64,000 nt of DNA from CAYJLW01 sp964370965. GTDB taxonomy: Bacteria > Actinomycetota > Acidimicrobiia > UBA2766. A model generated the notes under the pieces. That model did not search any database. It was not told where the DNA came from and saw nothing but the letters and a program-made list of their open reading frames with translations. The position numbers and the translations under genes were made by a program. Positions 26,087-34,181 of this stretch are shown one piece after another. The first letter of the stretch is position 1, and each line of letters opens with the position of its first letter. The stretch spans positions 1-64,000 of the forward strand of contig CAYJLW010000012.1 of the NCBI GenBank assembly GCA_964370965.1, read 5' to 3'.

Positions 26087-26344
26087 TTGCCGGACAAGAC
26101 GGTCACCATCGAGCAACACCGGTTGCACGGCACCGACACAGGTAGTCCTGAGGTCCAGATCGCCATTCTGACGGAGCGCATCAAGCACCTGACGGAGCAT
26201 CTGAGGTACCACAAGAAGGACCACCACAGTCGGCGCGGGCTGCTCATGCTCGTGGGCAAGCGCCGTCGTCTGCTCGACTACCTCATGCGGAACGACGTCG
26301 AGCGCTACCGGGCAATCCGGGACGAGCTCGGCCTGCGCCGATAG
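26087..26344 (+). CDS. rpsO: 30S ribosomal protein S15
   Basis: 85 residues from a TTG at 26087 with AAGGAG six bases upstream; no ATG/GTG fits and TTG gives the expected length. Conserved TGSPEVQIAILTERI, LTEHLRYHKKDHHSRRGLL and KRRRLLDYL. Binds 16S rRNA helices 20-22. The rpsO-pnp pairing is conserved across bacteria. Confidence 0.95.
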   Translation: MPDKTVTIEQHRLHGTDTGSPEVQIAILTERIKHLTEHLRYHKKDHHSRRGLLMLVGKRRRLLDYLMRNDVERYRAIRDELGLRR

Positions 26345-26354
26345 CGCAGCTTCT

Positions 26355-26377
26355 GAGAGGCCCCGTCGGGGCCTCTC
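26355..26377 (+). terminator. rpsO terminator
   Basis: Perfect 10-bp stem GAGAGGCCCC (26355-26364) with GGGGCCTCTC (26368-26377), loop GTC, followed by TTCGTT. Eleven bases after the rpsO stop; probably sets the level of read-through into pnp. Confidence 0.75.
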
Positions 26378-26438
26378 TTCGTTGAGGGGGGAACGCTCCA
26401 CGCTCTTTCTCCGTGTGTGCGAGAGGAGACGTGTGAAC

Positions 26439-29003
26439 ATGCAAGGCGCCATCAGGGCGGAGGGTCCCGTCGGGACCGCAAACTGGGTGTTGGAGACAGG
26501 CAAGCTGGCGAAGCTCGCAGACGGGGCGGTGGTCGTGACCCTGGGGGACACCCAGGTCCTCTGCACGGCGGTCGCGAGCCGTTCGGCGCGCGAAGGTCAG
26601 GATTTCTTCCCCCTCACCGTCGACGTCGAGGAGCGGATGTACGCCGTGGGCAAGATCCCCGGCTCGTTCTTCCGCCGGGAGGGTCGGCCCACGGAACAGG
26701 CCATCCTCACCTGCCGTCTCACGGACCGGCCCCTGAGGCCGTCGTTCCCGAAGGGGTTCCGCAACGAGGTGCAGGTCATCTCCACGATCCTCGCTGCTGA
26801 CCAGGAGAACCCCCACGACGTCGTCTCGATCAACGGGGCCTCGGCGGCGCTCATGCTGTCCGGCATGCCGTTCGACGGCCCGATCGGGGCCGTGCGCATG
26901 GGTCTGCGCGACGGTGAGTGGCACACCAACCCGACCTTCGAGGAGTCCGCCGCCGGCGTCTTCGACCTCATCGTCGCCGGCCGGCGCAACGAAGCCGGCG
27001 AGATAGACATCATGATGGTCGAGGCGGGCGCCACCGTGGGCGTCTGGGAGCACGTAGAAGGCGGCCAGGCCGCCCCCACCGAGGAGCGCGTGGCCGCCGG
27101 CCTCGAAGCCGCCAAGGAGGGGATCTCCCAGCTCATCGACCTCCAGCTCCGACTAAAGGAGCAGGTCCACGTCGAGCCGCTCGCCTACAAGGTCCTCGCC
27201 GACTACACCGAGGAGATGTCCGCCCGCGTGGAGGCGATCGCCACGGACGGCCTCCGTGAGATCATCGCCACCGCCGACAAGCAGGAGCGCCAGACGGCCG
27301 AGGACGCCCTGCGCACGTTCGTCCTCGAGCAGCTCGCCGAGGAGTTCCCCGGCGAGGAGAAGGCGGTCAAGGAGGCCCTCCGGGCCCTCCAGAAGAAGAT
27401 GATCCGCCGCCGCATCCTCGACGAAGGCCTCCGGATCGACGGCCGCTCCACGACGGACATCCGTCCCCTGAACGCCGAGGCCGGTTTCGTCCCCGGCGTG
27501 CACGGTTCCGGTCTCTTCGAGCGGGGCGAGACCCAGGTGCTGAACGTCGCCACGCTCGGCATGCTCCGTCTCGCCCAGACCCTCGACACCATCGGGGTGG
27601 ACGACTCGAAGCGCTACATGCACAACTACAACTTCCCCCCCTTCTCCGTCGGTGAGACGGGGCGGGTGGGGACCCCGAAGCGCCGGGAGGTCGGCCACGG
27701 CGCCCTCGCCGAGCGGGCCCTGCTCCCCATGATCCCCGACGAGGAGGAGTTCCCCTACGCCCTCCGCCTCGTCTCGGAGGTCCTGAGCTCGAACGGGTCG
27801 ACGTCGATGGCGTCGGTGTGCGCGTCGACGCTCTCTCTCATGGACGCCGGTGTGCCCATCAAGGCGCCTGTGGCCGGCATCGCCATGGGGCTCGTCGCCG
27901 AGAACGGCCGCTTCCAGACGCTCACCGACATCCTCGGTGCCGAGGACGCCTTTGGTGACATGGACTTCAAGGTGGCGGGCACGGGCGAGTTCATCACCGC
28001 CCTGCAGCTCGACACCAAGATCAAGGGCCTCCCCGCCGAGGTCCTCGCCGGCGCCCTGGCGCAGGCGAAGGAGGCGCGCCTCGCCATCCTCGAAGTCATC
28101 CGGGAGGCGCTGCCGGCGCCCCGCGAGGAGGTCGCCCCCACGGCGCCCCGGATCACGTCCATCAAGGTGCCCATCGACAAGATCGGCGAGGTCATCGGCC
28201 CCAAGGGCAAGGTCATCAAGGACATCCAGGCTGAGACCGGCGCCCAGATCGACGTGGAGGACGACGGCACGATCCGGGTGGGTGCCACCGACGCCGACGC
28301 CGTCCGCCAGGCGCTGGAGTGGATCGAGGCCATCGCCAACCCGCCCCAGCCCGAGATCGACACGGAGTACACGGGCAAGGTGGTGAGCATCACCAAGTTC
28401 GGCGCCTTCGTGAACATCCTTCCCGGTCGCGACGGGCTGGTGCACATCTCCAAGCTCGGGGGGGGCCGCCGCCTCGACCGGGTCGAGGACGTCCTCGACA
28501 TTGGCGACGAGATGGTCGTGCGGGTCGAGGAGATCGACTCCCAGGGTCGTGTGAACCTCACGCCCGTCTCCGGCCCCGAGGGCTCCGTGGGGCCGGCATC
28601 CGCCGGCGGGGCGCCTCCAGAGGGCCGCCGCCGTGAGGGTGGTGGCCGTGAGGGTGGTGGCCGTGAGGGTGGTGGCCGTGAGGGTGGTGGCCGCCGTGAG
28701 GAGGGTGGCCGTCGTGAGGAGGGTCGCCGCCGTGAGGGTGGTGGCCGTGAGGGTGGTGGCCGCCGTGACGAGGGTCGCCGCCGCGAGGGTGGTGGCCGCC
28801 GTGAGGAGGGTCGCCGCCGTGAGGGTGGTGGCCGCCGTGACGAGGGCGGACGCCGCGAGGGCGGGGGCCGGGAACGCGACCGTGGTGACCGGGGGGGCCG
28901 CAGCGACCAGGGCGGCGACCGCCGCGACCAGGGCGGTGGCGACGGGGGCCAGCAGCGTGAAGTCGTCTCCTTCGAGGACGAGTTCGAGCGCCAGAACGAC
29001 TGA
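26439..29003 (+). CDS. pnp: Polyribonucleotide nucleotidyltransferase with Arg/Gly-rich tail
   Basis: 854 residues from ATG 26439; an in-frame GTG at 26433 is an alternative (AGGAG at 26424-26428). 3'-5' phosphorolytic exonuclease of the degradosome. Two RNase PH domains with the helical linker between, the FGSGDMDFK-type active segment (here FGDMDFKVAGT), KH (PIDKIGEVIGPKGKVIKDI, about 580) and S1 (YTGKVVSITKFGAFVNILPG, about 645). From about residue 728 a tail of about 125 residues repeats RREGGG and RREEGRR units, encoded by near-perfect 15-18 base repeats, and ends acidic. RG-rich tails bind RNA; here it replaces the usual short end. Confidence 0.95.
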   Translation: MQGAIRAEGPVGTANWVLETGKLAKLADGAVVVTLGDTQVLCTAVASRSAREGQDFFPLTVDVEERMYAVGKIPGSFFRREGRPTEQAILTCRLTDRPLRPSFPKGFRNEVQVISTILAADQENPHDVVSINGASAALMLSGMPFDGPIGAVRMGLRDGEWHTNPTFEESAAGVFDLIVAGRRNEAGEIDIMMVEAGATVGVWEHVEGGQAAPTEERVAAGLEAAKEGISQLIDLQLRLKEQVHVEPLAYKVLADYTEEMSARVEAIATDGLREIIATADKQERQTAEDALRTFVLEQLAEEFPGEEKAVKEALRALQKKMIRRRILDEGLRIDGRSTTDIRPLNAEAGFVPGVHGSGLFERGETQVLNVATLGMLRLAQTLDTIGVDDSKRYMHNYNFPPFSVGETGRVGTPKRREVGHGALAERALLPMIPDEEEFPYALRLVSEVLSSNGSTSMASVCASTLSLMDAGVPIKAPVAGIAMGLVAENGRFQTLTDILGAEDAFGDMDFKVAGTGEFITALQLDTKIKGLPAEVLAGALAQAKEARLAILEVIREALPAPREEVAPTAPRITSIKVPIDKIGEVIGPKGKVIKDIQAETGAQIDVEDDGTIRVGATDADAVRQALEWIEAIANPPQPEIDTEYTGKVVSITKFGAFVNILPGRDGLVHISKLGGGRRLDRVEDVLDIGDEMVVRVEEIDSQGRVNLTPVSGPEGSVGPASAGGAPPEGRRREGGGREGGGREGGGREGGGRREEGGRREEGRRREGGGREGGGRRDEGRRREGGGRREEGRRREGGGRRDEGGRREGGGRERDRGDRGGRSDQGGDRRDQGGGDGGQQREVVSFEDEFERQND
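28621..28870 (+). repeat. Coding minisatellite in pnp (Arg-Glu-Gly-Gly-Gly units)
   Basis: About fourteen 15-18 base units of the type CGTGAGGGTGGTGGC, with CGTGAGGAGGGT and CGTGACGAGGGT variants. All remain in frame. Copy number may vary between strains or be misassembled. Confidence 0.8.
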
Positions 29004-29270
29004 CCTCGTCCGGGCACCCGGCGTGGGGGGGGGGGGGGGGGGGGGGCGCGCGGCGGGGCCCCCCCCCCCGCCCGCCGGCGCCCCCGCCAGGCCGGACGGG
29101 GCGGGNNNNNNNNNNCCGTCCCCGCGCCGGGCCCCGGGGGGGGGGTACCGGGTGCCCCCCCCCGCTCCCCGGGCAGCGGTCACGCTCGCGGCCGCGAAAC
29201 GGATGCTGCTGTCCCGGGACGTCGGGACGGCGACGTCGTTTCGGCGTCCCGCGCAAGGACCCGAGTCGTC
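29004..29270. other. pnp-crotonase intergenic region with 10-N gap and homopolymers
   Basis: No gene is supported. N at 29106-29115 is flanked by long G and C runs (from about 29026), the same signature as the other two 10-N gaps. The pnp terminator probably lies here but cannot be read. Confidence 0.8.
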
Positions 29271-30047
29271 CTACCCGCCCCTGAGGGCATCGATGAGGGC
29301 GGCGGTCTCAGGGAGCGTTGTCGTCCAGGCCTGGGCGGTGGCCTCGGCCTCGAGCACGGTGGCGAAGTCCGCGGCTGCTGCGAGGCGGAGCGTCTCCTTT
29401 ACGCGCCGGGTGACCCCGGCCGGGGCACCCGCAGCGCGGGCGGCGAGTTCTCGCGCCCGGTCGAGTAGTTCGGAGTCGGGCACGCATGCGTACACGAGGC
29501 CGGCGCGCTCGGCCGCATGCCCGTCAGGCGTCTCGCCGAAGAGCGTCATCGCGGCGGCCACCTCGGGGCCGGCCACCGCAGTGAGCATGTGGGTGTTGCC
29601 GCCGCCGGGGTGGAGGCCGATGCGGAGGAAGCCCGAGATGAAGAGCGCGGACTCGGCGGCGACGCGGAGGTCGGCGGCGAGGGCGAGGTTGAGGCCGGCG
29701 CCCACGGCAGCGCCGTTCACCGCAGCGATCGTGGGGGTGCGCATGGCCCGGAGGGCGAGGAAGGGGTCGTACAGGTGTCGCAGGAGGCCCCGGCGGTGCT
29801 CCAGCGCGGCGGCCGCGTCGCCGGCCACGGCGGCGTCGAGGAGCGACCCGAGGTTCGCCCCCGCACAGAAGCCCTTGCCTGCTCCCGTGACGACGACCGA
29901 TCCGACGCCGCTGTCGGCATCGAGACGGCGGAACTCGTCGGCGAGGGCGAGGGCGAACTCGGCGTCGAGGGCGTTGCGTCTCTCCGGGTCGTTCAGCGTG
30001 ACGACGGCCACGCCGCCGTCCTTCTCGGTGCAAACACGTGGATCCAT
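29271..30047 (-). CDS. Enoyl-CoA hydratase/isomerase (crotonase) family protein
   Basis: 258 residues, ATG at 30047. Crotonase fold with oxyanion-hole segments GKGFCAGANLGS and VNGAAVGAGLNLALAADLR. By motif alignment to rat enoyl-CoA hydratase, the two catalytic glutamates (positions 144 and 164) are Asn and Phe here, so simple hydratase activity is doubtful; other crotonase reactions are possible. Divergent from pepR with a 178-base spacer; no operon partner. Substrate unknown. Confidence 0.8.
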   Translation of the reverse strand: MDPRVCTEKDGGVAVVTLNDPERRNALDAEFALALADEFRRLDADSGVGSVVVTGAGKGFCAGANLGSLLDAAVAGDAAAALEHRRGLLRHLYDPFLALRAMRTPTIAAVNGAAVGAGLNLALAADLRVAAESALFISGFLRIGLHPGGGNTHMLTAVAGPEVAAAMTLFGETPDGHAAERAGLVYACVPDSELLDRARELAARAAGAPAGVTRRVKETLRLAAAADFATVLEAEATAQAWTTTLPETAALIDALRGG

Positions 30048-30060
30048 GGGGGATTTCTAG

Positions 30061-30087
30061 CGGAAGGGGGGCTTCGCCCCTCCTCCG
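30061..30087. repeat. Imperfect GC palindrome between crotonase and pepR
   Basis: GGGGC (30068-30072), TTC loop, GCCCC (30076-30080), extended by CGGA/TCCG outer arms with one mismatch and a G-T pair. Similar in layout to the palindrome at 32245-32272. Confidence 0.5.
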
Positions 30088-30211
30088 GCTTCCCGAGCCT
30101 CGCGCCACCCGCCTGGAGACGCGGCCCGGGCCGGTGCGGGCGGGGTGGGGGGGTCCCCGCCGGCAAGCGGAGCACCGCCAGGTGCGGAACAATGACGCGC
30201 AAAGCCTCCGA

Positions 30212-30217
30212 TAGGCT
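30212..30217 (+). promoter_or_regulatory. Candidate -10 (TAGGCT) for leaderless pepR transcript
   Basis: TAGGCT ends 8 bases before the pepR ATG; no Shine-Dalgarno in between. Confidence 0.45.
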
Positions 30218-30225
30218 CCCGGACG

Positions 30226-31470
30226 ATGATCACGAAGACGCTGCTCCCCAACGGCCTCCGCATCGTCCTGGAACCCGTCCCCGGCGTGCGTTCCGTGGCC
30301 GTCGGGGTCTGGGTGGACGCCGGCAGCCGGGACGAGGCCGAGGGCACCTACGGCGCCAGCCACTTCCTGGAGCACCTCCTGTTCAAGGGCACGGAGAAGT
30401 GGTCGGCACGGGCGATCGCCGAGTCGCTCGACGCAGTCGGCGGTGACTTCAACGCCTTCACAGGGAAGGAGCAGACGGCGTTCTACGTCCGCACGCTCGA
30501 CGACGACGTCCCTTTGGGCATGGACATCCTCGCCGACATCACGCAGCGACCGGCGTTCCGGCCCGACGAGGTCGAGTCCGAGCGCAACGTCGTCGTGGAA
30601 GAGATCAACATGTACGAGGACTCCCCCGACGAGCTCGTCCACGACGTCTTCGGCGAGGCCGTTCTCCCCGGACATCCTCTCGGGCGGCCCATCGTGGGCT
30701 CCCGGGAGTCGATCACCGCCATGGCGAGGGGAGCGATCGCCGAGTACTTCGCCACCCGCTACCGTCCCGACCGCACCGTGGTCGCCGCCGCCGGCAACAT
30801 CGACCCCGGCCGCTTCGCCAACGAGGTCGCCGCACACTGGGGAGACCTCGCCGGGAGGGCGCCGGAGCGCGACGTCCACTCGCCGGATGCCGCCGTGGCC
30901 CGTCGCATCGACGAGAAGCCCACGGAGCAGGCCCACGTGGTGGTGGGCACCCGCACGATGGCCCGCGACGACGCGCGGCGCCACGCCCTCACCGTCCTCA
31001 ACCACGTGTTCGGGGGCGGCATGTCGAGCCGCCTCTTCCAGGAGGTGAGGGAGAAACGCGGACTCGCCTACTCCGTGTACTCCTACCGCTCCCTCTACCA
31101 GGAGACGGGCCTCTTCGCCGTCTACGCCGGCACCGCTCCCGGCCGGGCGGAAGAGACGCTCGACGTCGTCCTGGGCGAGATCGGCCGCCTCGCAGCGGGC
31201 ATCACCCCCGCCGAGCTCGCCGCCGCCAAGGGGCACGTGCGGGGCGCGCTCGCCCTCTCCCAGGAGGACACGCTGAGCCGCATGTCCCGGATCGGGCGCG
31301 CCGAGCTCACGCTGGGAGTGGTGCCGGAGATCGACGACCTCGTGGCCGAGATCGACGCTGTCACCCTTGACGACGTGAACGTCCTCGCCGCCGAGCTCGC
31401 CGCGTCGCCGCGGACGCTGACGGTGATAGGGCCGTTCCCGGCCGGTGCCTTCGCCGAGGCCGCGACCTGA
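30226..31470 (+). CDS. pepR: M16 family zinc peptidase (PepR/mitochondrial-processing-peptidase-like)
   Basis: 414 residues, ATG. Inverted zinc motif HFLEH near residue 46 (ASHFLEHLLFKGT) with the downstream Glu in VVVEEINMYEDSPDE, and the inactive-half GGGMSSRLFQEVREKRGLAYSV segment: a complete M16B protein. No signal peptide, so cytoplasmic. Homologues follow pnp in most actinobacteria; physiological substrate unclear. The dapB ATG shares one base with its stop (TGATG). Confidence 0.9.
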   Translation: MITKTLLPNGLRIVLEPVPGVRSVAVGVWVDAGSRDEAEGTYGASHFLEHLLFKGTEKWSARAIAESLDAVGGDFNAFTGKEQTAFYVRTLDDDVPLGMDILADITQRPAFRPDEVESERNVVVEEINMYEDSPDELVHDVFGEAVLPGHPLGRPIVGSRESITAMARGAIAEYFATRYRPDRTVVAAAGNIDPGRFANEVAAHWGDLAGRAPERDVHSPDAAVARRIDEKPTEQAHVVVGTRTMARDDARRHALTVLNHVFGGGMSSRLFQEVREKRGLAYSVYSYRSLYQETGLFAVYAGTAPGRAEETLDVVLGEIGRLAAGITPAELAAAKGHVRGALALSQEDTLSRMSRIGRAELTLGVVPEIDDLVAEIDAVTLDDVNVLAAELAASPRTLTVIGPFPAGAFAEAAT

Positions 31471-32243
31471 TGCGCGTCGGGGTCTTGGGTGCGGGTGGCC
31501 GTATGGGCAGCGAGGTCTGCCGCACCGTGGCCGGGGCCGCGGACCTGGAGCTCGTCGCCGGCGCCGATCCCGGCCACGTCGGCACCACGGTGGCGGGCGT
31601 CGAGATCTCCGACGCAAGGGATGTGGTTCTGGAGGCCGGGTGCGAGGCGGTCGTGGACTTCACACATCCCGACGCCGCCCCGGAGAACCTCGCCTGGTGC
31701 GTGGGCAACGGCATGCACTGTGTCGTGGGGACGAGCGGCTTCGACGCCGTCCGCATCGCCGCCGCCCGGGCTCTGGTGGGGGAGGGGCCCCCCAACGCCG
31801 TGATCGTCCCCAACTTCGCCGTCGGGGCCGTGCTCATGATGCGTTTCGCCGAGCTCGCCGCCCCCCACATGGACCGTGTGGAGGTGATCGAGCTCCACCA
31901 CGACGCCAAGGCCGACGCCCCCTCGGGCACGGCGGTCGCCACCGCCGAGGCCATCCAGAGCGCCCGGGAAGCGGCCGGCGGCTGGCCCGCACACCCCGAC
32001 TCCACGGAGGTCGTGGCCGGGTCCCGGGGCGGCCTCGTGGGGGACGTGCGTGTCCACGCCGTGCGCCTGCCCGGCCTCGTCGCCCACCAGGAGGTCATCT
32101 TCGGCGCCCAGGGCCAGGTCCTCACGATCCGCCACGACTCCATGGACCGCACGTCCTTCATGCCCGGCGTCCTCCTCGCCCTCAGGGCCGTCCCCCACCG
32201 CCCCGGCCTCACCGTGGGCCTTGCCCCGGTGCTGGGCCTGTAG
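31470..32243 (+). CDS. dapB: 4-hydroxy-tetrahydrodipicolinate reductase
   Basis: 257 residues, ATG. NAD(P)H reductase of lysine/diaminopimelate synthesis. GVLGAGGRMG at the nucleotide site, VVDFTHPDA, VGTSGF, and the signature ELHHDAKADAPSGTA with the catalytic His pair and Lys. Coupled to pepR. dapA, the preceding step, lies 8.4 kb downstream beyond an accessory block. Confidence 0.96.
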   Translation: MRVGVLGAGGRMGSEVCRTVAGAADLELVAGADPGHVGTTVAGVEISDARDVVLEAGCEAVVDFTHPDAAPENLAWCVGNGMHCVVGTSGFDAVRIAAARALVGEGPPNAVIVPNFAVGAVLMMRFAELAAPHMDRVEVIELHHDAKADAPSGTAVATAEAIQSAREAAGGWPAHPDSTEVVAGSRGGLVGDVRVHAVRLPGLVAHQEVIFGAQGQVLTIRHDSMDRTSFMPGVLLALRAVPHRPGLTVGLAPVLGL

Positions 32244-32244
32244 T

Positions 32245-32272
32245 CGGAAGGGGGAGCAAGCTCCCCCCTCCG
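32245..32272 (+). terminator. Hairpin after dapB
   Basis: Stem CGGAAGGGGGAGC (32245-32257) with GCTCCCCCCTCCG (32260-32272), one A/C mismatch, immediately after the dapB stop. No T-run. Confidence 0.55.
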
Positions 32273-32307
32273 GCTCCCCCCTTCGGACTTCCGCTTGCCC
32301 GCGCTCA

Positions 32308-32334
32308 GCTGTTCCGGGCGGGCAGAGCCCGCCC
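32308..32334. repeat. 27-bp dispersed palindromic repeat, copy 2
   Basis: Exact reverse complement of 24976-25002. Intergenic here, 65 bases after the dapB stop. Confidence 0.75.
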
Positions 32335-32418
32335 TCACGCGACAAGTCACCGCCCGCGGGCGCTGGGGGTGAGCGACGTCGCGCAGAGCGGGGGGGTGGG
32401 CACGGGCCTCGCTCCGAT

Positions 32419-32458
32419 CGCGTGCAGATCGTAACGCAGACGTTCCATTCTGCACGCG
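32419..32458. promoter_or_regulatory. Inverted repeat, candidate operator upstream of the mce operon
   Basis: CGCGTGCAGA (32419-32428) and TCTGCACGCG (32449-32458) form perfect 10-base arms 20 bases apart, about three helical turns centre to centre. The TetR at the end of the operon (37149) is a natural candidate ligand, by inference. Confidence 0.45.
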
Positions 32459-32499
32459 AACACCGTTCGGGGGCCCGGGCGACGGGGTCGTGTCGCGCG

Positions 32500-32597
32500 G
32501 TCCGTGGGGTGGGGGCCCCACGGACACCGCGGGGCGGCGCCGGCTGCGGAGCCATGTAACCCCAACGGCAGGGGTTTCGACGCCAGGCGGCGAAACC
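32500..32597 (+). promoter_or_regulatory. Two hairpins in the mce operon leader
   Basis: 32500-32525 is a perfect 10-bp stem (GTCCGTGGGG arm, 6-base loop). 32573-32597 pairs GGTTTCG with CGAAACC plus an inner CGC/GCG. Together they suggest a folded 5' leader of unknown function. Confidence 0.4.
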
Positions 32598-32641
32598 AGT
32601 CCATCTACGTACTCGCACGACACAGGGTTTGGGTGGGTTCC

Positions 32642-33382
32642 ATGTCCCTCAGCGGAGTCGGTGACTTCGTCCTGTTCCTCGGCGGGTTGATCGGGTGCCT
32701 GCGCATCGGTCGGCCCCGGGGCCTGGACGTCCTCGCCGCCCTATACCAGGTTCTCGAGATCGGCTGGCGGCCGGTGGTCATCGTCGCGGTCCCGTTCGGC
32801 ATGGTCTTCGCGCTCAACTTCGACAGCCTCCTCGGCCTCGTGGGCGCCCGCAGCCAGGCCGGGGCCGGTCTCGTTCCCGCGGTCGTGCGCGAGACGGGCC
32901 CTCTGCTGGCCGCGGTTGTGGCCTCGGCCACGGTGGGGGCCGCATTCTGCGCCGACCTCGGGGCCCGCAAGATCCGGGACGAGTTGGACGCCTCCCAGGT
33001 CATGGCCGTCGACCCCCGCTCGCGCATCTACGTGCCCCGGATCGTCGCCTGCACGTTGGGGGTGCCGATCCTCGCGGTCTTCGGGACGATGGCGGCCCTC
33101 ATCGGGGGCTGGGCCCTCATCGTCCTGCTCCGGGCGGGTGACGGCGGCCTCTACCTCGCGGGCTTCGAGGTCGCCCTGCGGTCCAACGACGTCTTCATCC
33201 TCCTCCTCAAGAGCGCTCTCAACGGCATGCTCATAGGCATCGCCGCCTGCTATTTCGGGAGCCACGCCAAGGGGGGCCCTTCCGGTGTCGCCAGCGCCAC
33301 GCGAACCGCCATCATCTCCGGTTTCGCCGTCACCTTCCTGGCGGACTTCGTCCTGAACCAGATCTTCTACACCCCGCAGTGA
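32642..33382 (+). CDS. YrbE/MlaE family ABC permease, first copy
   Basis: 246 residues from ATG 32642 (an in-frame GTG lies 9 bases upstream). Membrane permease of the Mce/Mla lipid-importer class with five or so hydrophobic segments and the MlaE-type cytoplasmic helix GARKIRDELDASQVMAVDPRSRIYVPRI, where Glu in the coupling region is kept. Pairs with the next permease to form the channel. First gene of a yrbE-yrbE-mce-mce-mce unit. No MceG/Mkl ATPase is in the window, so it must be supplied from elsewhere, as in mycobacteria. Confidence 0.88.
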   Translation: MSLSGVGDFVLFLGGLIGCLRIGRPRGLDVLAALYQVLEIGWRPVVIVAVPFGMVFALNFDSLLGLVGARSQAGAGLVPAVVRETGPLLAAVVASATVGAAFCADLGARKIRDELDASQVMAVDPRSRIYVPRIVACTLGVPILAVFGTMAALIGGWALIVLLRAGDGGLYLAGFEVALRSNDVFILLLKSALNGMLIGIAACYFGSHAKGGPSGVASATRTAIISGFAVTFLADFVLNQIFYTPQ

Positions 33383-33395
33383 GGGAACCCCGCAC

Positions 33396-34181
33396 GTGAC
33401 CGACGCCATGGAGTCCCGGGCCCAGAGCCTCCCCCAGACGATGGGGGTGATCATGTTCGACCTCGCCGGTGTCGTGCGTGACCCCGGGCTGAAGTACTGG
33501 AAGCGCACCGTCAACCAGGCCGCCTACCTGTTCTGGTCGAGCGCCCCGCTGGCCATCTGGCTCTGCTTCTTCCTCGGCCTCGCCATCTCCGTGCAGACGA
33601 TCAACGTCCTGGGCCAGATCGGCGCGGACCGGGGCCTCACCGGGATCCTGGTGGGTTCCCTCGGGCTCCGGGAACTCGCCGTGATCGTGGGGAGTTTGTC
33701 CCTCGGTGCGTCCGCCGGGGCAGGGTCCGTGACCGAGCTCGGCGCGATGCGGGTTGCGGAGGAGATCGATGCGATCGAGACCATGAGCGTGTCCAGCCGG
33801 CCCTACCTGCTCTCCACGCGCGTCTTCGCCACCGTGATCGCGTCCCTGCCCATCATCGTCTTCTGCGTGGGCGCCACGTTCCTGGGCGGATGGGTGGTGG
33901 CCTGGACGCAGTCCGATTCCGTCAGCGTGGGGTCCTTCGGGTACTTCTTCTGGCTCAGCCTGGCCCCCATGGACTTCGTCTTCGCCCTCATGAAAGGTGC
34001 CGTGATCGCCACGTCCACGGCAGTGATCTGCACGAGCTTCGGCTACCGGGCGGGCGGCGGCCCCGTGGGGGTCGGCCTCGCCGTGGGCCGGGCGCTCAAC
34101 CTCTCGATCATCGCCGCGATGCTCATCAACCTCGCCATGTCGTACATGTTCTGGGGAGTGAAGGACACGTTGCGCCTGTGA
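33396..34181 (+). CDS. YrbE/MlaE family ABC permease, second copy
   Basis: 261 residues, GTG at 33396 with GAGGGA about 9 bases upstream. Same family as its neighbour: GSLGLRELAVIVGSLSLGAS, then TELGAMRVAEEIDAIETMSV, the MlaE coupling helix, and four to five transmembrane segments. Sequence differs enough from the first copy to be the heterodimer partner. GTGA overlap with the first Mce gene. Confidence 0.88.
   Translation: MTDAMESRAQSLPQTMGVIMFDLAGVVRDPGLKYWKRTVNQAAYLFWSSAPLAIWLCFFLGLAISVQTINVLGQIGADRGLTGILVGSLGLRELAVIVGSLSLGASAGAGSVTELGAMRVAEEIDAIETMSVSSRPYLLSTRVFATVIASLPIIVFCVGATFLGGWVVAWTQSDSVSVGSFGYFFWLSLAPMDFVFALMKGAVIATSTAVICTSFGYRAGGGPVGVGLAVGRALNLSIIAAMLINLAMSYMFWGVKDTLRL

Larger units (their letters stand above)
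32244..32641. other. Intergenic region and leader of the mce operon
   Basis: No gene supported. It holds in order: a hairpin after dapB (32245-32272), copy 2 of the 27-bp repeat (32308-32334), a 10-bp inverted repeat with a 20-base spacer (32419-32458), a 10-bp hairpin (32500-32525) and a further hairpin (32573-32597). Half of it looks like a structured 5' leader. Confidence 0.6.

Noticed and set aside
28621..28870. Separate Arg/Gly-rich gene or assembly chimera at the pnp end
   Set aside because: Frame is continuous with S1 and ends in a sensible acidic tail, so a low-complexity extension of PNPase is simpler.
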